DNA of 13,199 nucleotides from Methanothermococcus okinawensis (GTDB lineage: Archaea; AGJL01; Methanococci; Methanococcales; Methanococcaceae). Position numbers and translations under genes: made by a program. Below are positions 6,317 through 12,570 of this stretch, piece by piece. How positions within the stretch are numbered: position 1 is the first letter of the stretch; each line of letters opens with the position of its first letter. The notes under the pieces are model-generated. The model was not told where the DNA came from. It saw only the letters and a list, made by a program, of their open reading frames with translations, and did no database searches. Location of the stretch: contig DQVW01000103.1 of the NCBI GenBank assembly GCA_015661555.1, forward strand, positions 1-13,199. Direction: 5' to 3'.

Positions 6317-7369
6317 ATGGAATTACTGAAACTCCCTGAAGTTAGTCCAAAGGAGTTGTTTCATCTCTTACAGGATCTCTATACAAAGTCAAGACTCCTC
6401 TACCTTTTAAAATCTGCTGTAGATCTTGGAATCTTTGAATACCTTGAGGACTATAAAACCTCTAAAGAGATTGCCAGGAGGATAGGGTGTGAGGAAGTAT
6501 CCCTTGAATGCACCTTAGAAGCTCTCTATAAGGTAGGTCTACTTGACAAAAAATTGGAGAATGGCAATATCCTATATAAAAACTCTCAGATAGCTCAGAT
6601 ATACTTAAGAGAAGATTCACAGTATTCCTATCTAATTCCAATAAAGGATATGTTCAAAAGACTTGAGTATTGGAGTGATGGGAGTATTTTAAAAGATAAA
6701 AAGGTGGTAGAAGAGGGGGAGTTCTTTTCAGAGGTTGTTAAGGTTATGGCAGAGGAGTGCAAATGTTGGGAATTGCAGAAAACTGTTGAATATCTTCTAA
6801 AATTTGAGGAGGTCAAAAGGGCCAGAAAACTTTTAGATATTGGTGGAGGCCATGGACTTTACAGTATAGCCTTTGCCATGGCAAATAAAAATTTGAAGTG
6901 CTACGTCTTTGACCTACCTCAGGTTATAAAGGTAACTAAGTACTACATCAAGAGGTACAGGGTAAGGAATGTCTATACCATTGAGGGAGATTACTACAGG
7001 GACGACATTGGAAGGAACTACGATATAGTATTCTCCTCCTACAACCCTGGAGGTAAAGATCCCCTGGTTATCGAGAAGATTTACAGGGGGTTAAAAGAAG
7101 GAGGTTTATTTATAAATAAGCAACGTTTTCCCCTTTCTCAAGATGTAAAGGATGTGTTAGATAACATAGAGTGGAACTTCCTGGAGTTTAAGAGGTGTAA
7201 GAAGGAGAAATTTAGATACTCCTTTGAGAGGAGTCTCCAATTCCAAGACTATCTCAGCTTCTTGGAGGATATAGGTTTTGAAATTTTAGAGGTTGTCAGG
7301 ATGAAAGATATCTTGGGCTACGACTTGGACAGAGATGCTATGATGATCGTTGCCAGAAAGGAAGGGTAA
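6317..7369 (+). CDS. SAM-dependent O-methyltransferase-like protein in the importer operon
   Basis: This 350-residue protein has the architecture of the caffeate/acetylserotonin O-methyltransferase family. An N-terminal winged-helix dimerisation domain (about 10-100, with SKEIARRIG and LEALYKVGLL) is followed by a Rossmann domain with SAM motif I LLDIGGGHG (172-180), acidic motif II FDLPQ (198-202) and EGDYYRD (223-229). Where the classical enzymes have the catalytic His segment (HxWxDE), this one reads FSSYNPGGKD (239-248), with no His. It therefore either does different chemistry or methylates a non-phenolic group. It starts 16 bases after the binding-protein stop and ends 18 bases before the permease start, so it belongs to the same transcript. 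The substrate is unknown; a link to the transported ligand is inferred from position only. Confidence 0.85.
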   Translation: MELLKLPEVSPKELFHLLQDLYTKSRLLYLLKSAVDLGIFEYLEDYKTSKEIARRIGCEEVSLECTLEALYKVGLLDKKLENGNILYKNSQIAQIYLREDSQYSYLIPIKDMFKRLEYWSDGSILKDKKVVEEGEFFSEVVKVMAEECKCWELQKTVEYLLKFEEVKRARKLLDIGGGHGLYSIAFAMANKNLKCYVFDLPQVIKVTKYYIKRYRVRNVYTIEGDYYRDDIGRNYDIVFSSYNPGGKDPLVIEKIYRGLKEGGLFINKQRFPLSQDVKDVLDNIEWNFLEFKRCKKEKFRYSFERSLQFQDYLSFLEDIGFEILEVVRMKDILGYDLDRDAMMIVARKEG

Positions 7370-7387
7370 GGCTAATGGAGGATCACT

Positions 7388-8413
7388 ATGAGAGAAATGA
7401 GGGAGAAGTATAGAAAGTATGTGTTTAAAAAGATCTTCTTGGGGATAACTCTAATATTGTCACTATTTTTACTCTCCCTGCTGGCTCTTGCCATGGGTGA
7501 TTACAGCCTCTCAGTTAATGATGTTATAACTACCCTTCTTGGAGGTGGCAACAGATATCAGCAGTTAGTTATCTGGAATATAAGACTTCCAAGGATCTTA
7601 GCAGCAGTTATAGCAGGTGCCTCCCTCTCTATGGCAGGTGCAGTTATGCAGTGTGTTCTCAGAAATCCCCTAGCCTCCCCATTTACCATGGGAGTATCCC
7701 ATGGTGCCATGTTTGGGGCATGTTTGGCAATAGTAGTTTTTGGTCTAGAGACAGGTGGTCCATACCTTATAACTTTCTCCGCATTCTTAGGAGCCTTGGT
7801 ATGTATTATAGCGGTGCTAACACTGGCAAAGATAAAAAATCTTACACCTGAGGCTATGGTACTTTCAGGGGTGGCACTAAGTTCTCTCTTTACAGCGGGG
7901 ACCATGTTGATACAGTATTTTTCTGATGAGTTGGAACTTGCTGCAATGGTTTACTGGACCTTTGGAGATCTAGGTAGAGCTAGCTGGAATGATATCTTTA
8001 TTATGTTTCTTATTCTCCTCATATCTTCAATTTACTTTCTCTGGAAAAGATGGGATTACAACGCATTGGAGGCAGGAGAAGAGGTAGCAAAATCCCTGGG
8101 GGTAGATATAGAGGGGACAAGGTTGCTAAGTATGTTACTCTCCTCCCTACTAACTGCAGTAAATGTTGCATTTTTGGGAATAATAGGGTTCATAGGGTTG
8201 ATATCTCCTCATATTGTAAGGATCCTAGTTGGAGGGGATTATAGATTTCTTATACCCTTATCTTCTCTCTTTGGCTCAGTACTGTTACTCTCTGCAGATA
8301 TCCTCTCTAGAATTTTAATAGCTCCTGTAGTACTACCTGTGGGAATACTTACATCCTTCCTAGGTACTCCTATGTTTCTCTACCTACTCTTAAGGATGTA
8401 CAGTGGGAGATGA
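7388..8413 (+). CDS. ABC importer permease, FecCD/BtuC family
   Basis: This 341-residue polytopic membrane protein is a FecCD/BtuC-type permease, which forms a homodimeric channel with two ATPase subunits. After a basic start and a first membrane helix (about 15-36) comes the family's conserved stretch: the IRLPRILAAVIAGASLSMAG segment, then QCVLRNPLASPFTMGVSHGA. Later come the cytoplasmic coupling loop AGEEVAKSLGVDIEGTR, GFIGLISPHIVR, and PVGILTSFLGTPMFLYLL at the end. Nine or ten helices are expected, as in the family. GGAGG six bases before the ATG supports the start; the Met at codon 4 is a weaker alternative. The gene follows the methyltransferase by 18 bases and precedes the ATPase by 6. 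Confidence 0.95.
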   Translation: MREMREKYRKYVFKKIFLGITLILSLFLLSLLALAMGDYSLSVNDVITTLLGGGNRYQQLVIWNIRLPRILAAVIAGASLSMAGAVMQCVLRNPLASPFTMGVSHGAMFGACLAIVVFGLETGGPYLITFSAFLGALVCIIAVLTLAKIKNLTPEAMVLSGVALSSLFTAGTMLIQYFSDELELAAMVYWTFGDLGRASWNDIFIMFLILLISSIYFLWKRWDYNALEAGEEVAKSLGVDIEGTRLLSMLLSSLLTAVNVAFLGIIGFIGLISPHIVRILVGGDYRFLIPLSSLFGSVLLLSADILSRILIAPVVLPVGILTSFLGTPMFLYLLLRMYSGR

Positions 8414-8419
8414 TATAAT

Positions 8420-9175
8420 ATGAAACTCTCTATTAGAGGTGTCACATTCTCTTATGGAAGTAGAGAGGTTCTAAAAGACGTCTCCTTTGAAGTTCAGGAG
8501 GGGGAGGTATTCTCCATCTTGGGAGTAAATGGTTCAGGTAAATCTACCCTACTTAAGTGCATAAGTAAAGTATTGACACCTAAAAAAGGTACTATTCTAA
8601 TAAACAATTTTGACATAAAAGAGATGGACAGTTCTCAACTACCTAGATATGTAGGTTACGTTCCTCAAAAATCCAATGGCACTTATATGACAGTTTTCGA
8701 TACCTTACTTTTAGGAAGGAAGCCATATATAAAATGGGAGGCCTCTGAGAGGGATATTGAAATAGTGTATAAAGTATTGAAACTCCTGGGACTGGAAGAG
8801 TATATGTGGAGATATACTAAGGAATTAAGTGGTGGAGAGTTACAAAAGGTTGTAATAGGTAGAGCCCTCGTTCAAGAACCTGAGGTACTACTACTTGATG
8901 AACCTACTAACAACTTGGATATAAAAAATCAGCTTGAAGTGATGGAGGTAATAAGAAGTATATCAAAATCTGAGGGTATCACCTCTGTCCTGGTAATGCA
9001 CGATTTAAACTTGGCTCTTAGGTATTCAGATAAATTTGCCCTTTTAAAGGATGGAAAAATATACGCAGTGGGAGGCAGGGAGATTATAACACCTGAGAAC
9101 ATTAGAAGTGTATACGGTATCCATGTGTACATTGAACATGTTAAAGGTTATCCAGTGATAGTCCCTGTAATCTAA
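8420..9175 (+). CDS. ABC importer ATP-binding protein, FecE/BtuD family
   Basis: This 251-residue ATPase powers the importer. All motifs are intact: Walker A GVNGSGKST (35-43), Q-loop Gln83 in YVPQK, signature LSGGE (136-140), Walker B VLLLDE (156-161), D-loop NNLD (164-167) and switch His194 in VMHDLN. The C-terminal part, with AVGGREIITPENIRSVYGI, is usual for the FecE/BtuD class. Its ribosome site GGGAGATGAT lies in the last codons and stop of the permease gene, 6 bases from the ATG, so translation is probably coupled. It closes the four-gene unit, and a T tract follows immediately. Confidence 0.96.
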   Translation: MKLSIRGVTFSYGSREVLKDVSFEVQEGEVFSILGVNGSGKSTLLKCISKVLTPKKGTILINNFDIKEMDSSQLPRYVGYVPQKSNGTYMTVFDTLLLGRKPYIKWEASERDIEIVYKVLKLLGLEEYMWRYTKELSGGELQKVVIGRALVQEPEVLLLDEPTNNLDIKNQLEVMEVIRSISKSEGITSVLVMHDLNLALRYSDKFALLKDGKIYAVGGREIITPENIRSVYGIHVYIEHVKGYPVIVPVI

Positions 9176-9190
9176 AAATAATTTTTTAAT
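9176..9190. terminator. shared terminator between convergent genes
   Basis: Only 10 bases separate the stop codons of the plus-strand ATPase and the minus-strand surface protein. AAATAATTTTTTAAT gives six T residues for the plus transcript at 9182-9187, running into the other gene's stop codon. The opposite strand reads ATTATTTTTAG just past its stop. One A+T block can thus terminate both transcripts. Confidence 0.5.
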
Positions 9191-10727
9191 GAAGAGGTTT
9201 TTTCCTCAGGTAATAGACTATCCCTGCCACTATCAACAACCCTATAACCCCAAAGACTATTAGAGGTATCCCATCCCCTTCCCTTTCAACCTTAACTTTT
9301 ATACTCTTCTGGGTGACGTAGACGTTGTCATCACCCTTCTCCCTATCTCCAACTGCCCTTATCTCCAGGGTAATAAGATACTCCTTAGGTACTGCATCCC
9401 TATCTACACTGAGAACAATGGCGCCAGTTCCATTTTCCCCTGGATTTAAAGTACCAATTGTGTCACTTTTTCTGGGGTAGTCGAAAGGCTGGGCACTGTT
9501 TCTAATGGCAGATATCCTTACACTCTCCGCCTTCTCGTTACCAACATTCTTTACCCCTATGAGGAGTAGGTTGTCCTTTCCAGCCTTTACAGTGTACTCC
9601 TTTGAGAGGAGCTCAAGTACAGGTTTCGACTTCAGGTATATATCCACAGTCTCCGTTGTGTTGTGTTTCCTGTTAAGGGCATCTAGGTACTCTATATAGA
9701 GGGGGAGCTTGTAGTGTCCAGAGGGGGCGTATTTATCAACGTCTACGGTGAAGGATACTGTTTTACTCTCCCCACCCTTTAATGTTCCAATACCTTTGAA
9801 GTTTCCACTACTCCAACTGTCCCTAAATGGATAGGAGGTCTTTAGGTGCACCTTTACATCCTTTGCCTCCCCATGGCCGTTGTTACTCACTGTAACATCC
9901 ACCCTTACATAGGTGTCTCCAGGCTTGATCTCCCTTGGAGAGGTTATTACATTGGAGACACTTAGTAAGACATCCCCCTGAACCCTTATCCCAATATCTA
10001 TCTTTTCACTTCTTCTCCTCCCATCCTCGTCTATCCAGGAGAGGGTTGCTGGAATAAGATAGGTACCCTCAGGTGTATCTACCTGGGTGTATAACCTTAG
10101 GTTTACAGGTTTTCCCTCCTGGGGTCTCATAGTACCTAGGTAGAACTTGGTACTACCAACAGGTGAGAGGTACTTGTTACCTCCAAGAGAGAGGGTACAG
10201 TCCCTGGCCCTCCCAGTACCCCTGTTGTATATAAAAATTGGAATTGTTACTGTTTTGCCAGGGGTGGATAACAGGGAGTTGTTGTCTATCTCTATCTCAA
10301 GGTTTGGAGTGCCATGAACTGGGAGGTAGTACACCTTTGTCCAGGAGTGGTAGGTCACTTCTTCCTCCCCTACCTTATTGTAAGAGACCTTCACATCCAC
10401 TCTGTAATCCCTGGAGGTTGCACCTTCATCTACATGGAGTTTAAAGTATACTATATCACTCTCTCCAGGGTTTAAATGGTGTATAATAGCTACCCCTTTT
10501 TTGGGATTAACCTGTTTCAACTCAAAGGGGTAGTGGGGTGTAACAGATATTACTATATTCTTTAACTCCTCATCCTCGTCGTTGGTTACCTTGATCCAGA
10601 GGTCCACCTCATCTCCAGGGTGTATAACCTGGGGATAGTACTGAAGTTCCCCTAGACTTAGGGCCTCCACACTGGCAACTACCATGAAGATTAGAAGTAC
10701 TCCAAAAACTCTCTTAAGGGATATCAC
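9186..10727 (-). CDS. COG1361-type surface protein with Ig-like repeats and C-terminal anchor
   Basis: This 513-residue secreted protein has a signal peptide (about 1-22, basic then VFGVLLIFMVVASVEA), then four tandem beta-sandwich repeats of about 110-120 residues. Each opens with a 'Pxxxx-PG-x-v-x-v-v-NxG' pattern: around HPGDEVDLWIKVTN, TPGKTVTIPIFIYNRG, KPGDTYVRVDVTVSNNG and KAGKDNLLLIGVKNVG. This is the CARDB/COG1361 S-layer-like pattern of archaeal envelopes. A single helix near 488-506 followed by RKKPLH anchors the C-terminus, leaving the repeats outside. The start codon is GTG: the overlapping ATG two bases earlier meets a stop at once, and AGGTGAT lies 3 bases before the GTG. The gene begins 4 bases after the RND transporter stop, so the two are coupled and probably act together. 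Function is otherwise unknown. Confidence 0.87.
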   Translation of the reverse strand: MISLKRVFGVLLIFMVVASVEALSLGELQYYPQVIHPGDEVDLWIKVTNDEDEELKNIVISVTPHYPFELKQVNPKKGVAIIHHLNPGESDIVYFKLHVDEGATSRDYRVDVKVSYNKVGEEEVTYHSWTKVYYLPVHGTPNLEIEIDNNSLLSTPGKTVTIPIFIYNRGTGRARDCTLSLGGNKYLSPVGSTKFYLGTMRPQEGKPVNLRLYTQVDTPEGTYLIPATLSWIDEDGRRRSEKIDIGIRVQGDVLLSVSNVITSPREIKPGDTYVRVDVTVSNNGHGEAKDVKVHLKTSYPFRDSWSSGNFKGIGTLKGGESKTVSFTVDVDKYAPSGHYKLPLYIEYLDALNRKHNTTETVDIYLKSKPVLELLSKEYTVKAGKDNLLLIGVKNVGNEKAESVRISAIRNSAQPFDYPRKSDTIGTLNPGENGTGAIVLSVDRDAVPKEYLITLEIRAVGDREKGDDNVYVTQKSIKVKVEREGDGIPLIVFGVIGLLIVAGIVYYLRKKPLH

Positions 10728-10731
10728 ATTA

Positions 10732-11877
10732 TCACCTAAAAACTCTTTTCAAGAGGGGTAGGATATACCTCTCCTCGATAACTAGAAGCGCTGGAAGTAG
10801 AGTGATTACACAGATCATACAGAAGGTGATACCTAGGGCACATACCTTACCTAGATTTGCCATCATAGGCAGAGGGGCTATTACAAGGGCCAGGAAACCA
10901 ACAACTGTAGTTGCCGTGGTGGCCAGTAGAGCCATCCCAGTACTTACCACTGCAGTTTCTATGGACTCTGCCACATCCCTACCCTTCTTACGCTCCTCCT
11001 GATACCTGTGCATAAGGTGGATGGCGTAGTCTATACCTATACCTAGGAGTAGGGAACCTATACCTGCAGTTGCCATGTCCACGGGGATGCCAAGTATACC
11101 CATGGCACCTCCTGTCCATATCACCCCTATCAGTATAGGTATCAGGGGCATGATAGTGGAGAGGGGCCTCCTGAAGTAGAGGAAGAGGACCATTAAAACC
11201 CCTATTCCACCAACTAGGGTGGTAACCATCTGGCTCTCCTTCATAAGGGCACTCATAAGTCTCCTCATTGGAGGGGTGCCTGTAAACACCACCTCAACTC
11301 CCGGGGGTACAGGGGAGTCCTCTACCCTCCTCTCCATCTCCTCCAGTATCTCCATAAGTTTTTTCTGATCTCCCCCAGCATCTGTATAGGCGTTTACCAC
11401 AACCATGGAGTAATCGTGATTGAAGATCTTATCCCTAACATCCTCTGGGAGGGATCTGTAGATCTCCTTTACAGTCTCTATGTCGCTGGGAACGGTGCCG
11501 TTGTTCCTCCTGATTATAACATCCACAGGGGAATTTACATCTGTTATACCGTCTATCCCTCTGAGATCGGCCTCCAGGATCTTTATATACCTTAGGACCC
11601 TTGGGTCCCTTATGTCATTTACCCTATCTGGGGAGTCTGAGGGCTTCAACCTTATACAGATGGATATAATGTCTGTACCTCCAAAGTTGTCCCTTACCTC
11701 GTAGAGGGTCTTTATAACAGGGTGATCCTGGGGGAGCATCTTCTCAAAGGCAGTTTGGAATTTAACATTTGTGGCCTCTATCCCTGCAAAGATAGTGATT
11801 ATTAAGATTATAGCCACCATGAGAAAGGGCCTCCTCTCTGAAAAGATGGCAATTTTCCTCAGTATATCTTCAATCAT
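10732..11877 (-). CDS. half-size RND/MMPL-family transporter (HAE3-like)
   Basis: With the ATG at 11877 this is a 381-residue membrane protein. One helix lies near its N-terminus (PFLMVAIILIITIFAG), then an extracellular domain of about 180 residues, then five helices. The fourth carries GIGIDYAIHLMHR, the acidic proton-relay signature of RND exporters. Full RND proteins contain two such units in about 700-1000 residues; this is one unit, as in archaeal HAE3/MMPL-like members, and would have to dimerise. Choice of start: a TTG 11 codons earlier (11910) gives 392 residues but has no ribosome site, while the ATG at 11877 has GGTGAGG 5 bases before it. The extra codons may be remnant of the upstream broken regulator. 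The cargo is unknown; the coupled surface protein suggests an envelope component or lipid. Confidence 0.88.
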   Translation of the reverse strand: MIEDILRKIAIFSERRPFLMVAIILIITIFAGIEATNVKFQTAFEKMLPQDHPVIKTLYEVRDNFGGTDIISICIRLKPSDSPDRVNDIRDPRVLRYIKILEADLRGIDGITDVNSPVDVIIRRNNGTVPSDIETVKEIYRSLPEDVRDKIFNHDYSMVVVNAYTDAGGDQKKLMEILEEMERRVEDSPVPPGVEVVFTGTPPMRRLMSALMKESQMVTTLVGGIGVLMVLFLYFRRPLSTIMPLIPILIGVIWTGGAMGILGIPVDMATAGIGSLLLGIGIDYAIHLMHRYQEERKKGRDVAESIETAVVSTGMALLATTATTVVGFLALVIAPLPMMANLGKVCALGITFCMICVITLLPALLVIEERYILPLLKRVFR

Positions 11878-11922
11878 ATTCCTCACCAAGTTCTTTATCC
11901 ATCTCCTCAAGTAGTTAAGGTC

Positions 11923-12040
11923 TCATACTTCCTCTATACAGAGGGGCTTATGGGCAAGGTAGAGGATGGCGTAGATCTTTCCAAATATCTGAGAACAACT
12001 CCACTATTACCCTTTTAACCTCCTCCCTACTTTCCCAAAT
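11923..12040 (-). pseudogene. remnant of a GbsR/MarR-type regulator, frameshifted and truncated
   Basis: Two reading frames on the minus strand together resemble the start of a GbsR/MarR-type winged-helix regulator. One frame (12031-11981) encodes SREEVKRVIVELFSDIW. A second frame (11982-11926) encodes GKIYAILYLAHKPLCIEEV, the usual 'GkIyaiLyL-kPLt-eEv' entry to the DNA-binding domain, and meets TGA at 11925-11923. The linker normally found between the two parts is missing, and the recognition helix and C-terminal half are absent. I see no start codon in the first frame near its expected beginning. Past the TGA the second frame continues as DLNYLRRWIKNLVRN into the RND gene, possibly the regulator's old C-terminal tail. 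Family assignment is from memory of motifs. Confidence 0.6.
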
Positions 12041-12070
12041 AATATTGTTAGAAAATGCTGAACATTCAAA

Positions 12071-12080
12071 ATTAAAAATA
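12071..12080 (+). promoter_or_regulatory. putative TATA box of the tfx transcript
   Basis: ATTAAAAATA lies about 50-60 bases before the Tfx start codon and predicts a start site near 12101, with a leader of about 29 bases holding GGGAGAGTGA. A second candidate, TTAATATAG near 12100-12108, would give an almost leaderless message. Confidence 0.3.
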
Positions 12081-12129
12081 GAAGTATTATGAAGAGTCTT
12101 AATATAGTTAGTAGGGAGAGTGAAAAGGG

Positions 12130-12558
12130 ATGGAGATGGAATCCTTTCTGACAGAAACCCAGATAAAGGTGTTAAAATTAAGGAGGAAGGGTTTAACCTT
12201 GGAGGAGATTGCCAAATTGATGAATACCACAAAGGCAAACATATGTATGATAGAGAAGAGGGCGAGGGAGAATATAGAGAAGGCCAGGAACACCTTATTG
12301 ATATACCAGAGTATAGTAGCCCCCTTAAGATTTAGGGTAAAGGAAGGTACAGACGTATTCCAGATCCCCAAGATGATATATGAAAAATGTAACAAGTTAG
12401 GAATACATGTAAGGTACAACTCCCTAGAGCTGGTAGATCATATATACAGACACATGAGGGATAAAATAGAGAAGAGGGTAGTTAAAAGACCATTTATAGT
12501 TAGTGTTACAGAGGATGGAGATGTCATCCTTCTCGACTGTGAAACCCTAAAGGATTAA
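12130..12558 (+). CDS. tfx: Tfx-family DNA-binding regulator
   Basis: This 142-residue protein matches the Tfx family of archaeal regulators. The founding member in Methanothermobacter binds downstream of the promoter of the molybdenum formylmethanofuran dehydrogenase operon. The N-terminal helix-turn-helix is clear: SFLTETQIKVLKLRRKGLTL (5-24), EEIAKLMNTTKANICMIEKR (25-44), then ARENIEKARNTL. The C-terminal half, about 90 residues beginning near IVAPLRFRVKEGTDVFQIP, is the family's conserved second domain and has near-normal length. The start is uncertain by two codons, since MEME offers two Met residues. It is 12 bases upstream of the phosphorylase gene and very probably co-transcribed. Its target here is unknown; no molybdenum enzyme gene is in view. 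Confidence 0.87.
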   Translation: MEMESFLTETQIKVLKLRRKGLTLEEIAKLMNTTKANICMIEKRARENIEKARNTLLIYQSIVAPLRFRVKEGTDVFQIPKMIYEKCNKLGIHVRYNSLELVDHIYRHMRDKIEKRVVKRPFIVSVTEDGDVILLDCETLKD

Positions 12559-12570
12559 GGAGGTGGAAGT

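Noticed and set aside
11931..11944. Dyad CCTCT-ATAC-AGAGG as an operator or promoter of the RND gene
   Set aside because: The bases are explained as codons for PLCIEE of the regulator remnant. The arms are short and the position is not convincing for an archaeal promoter.
11948..12238. 96-codon open frame on the minus strand running from inside tfx to the RND upstream region
   Set aside because: Its N-terminal two thirds are antisense to tfx and low in complexity, with no ribosome site. Only its last part is meaningful, and that part is reported as the regulator remnant.
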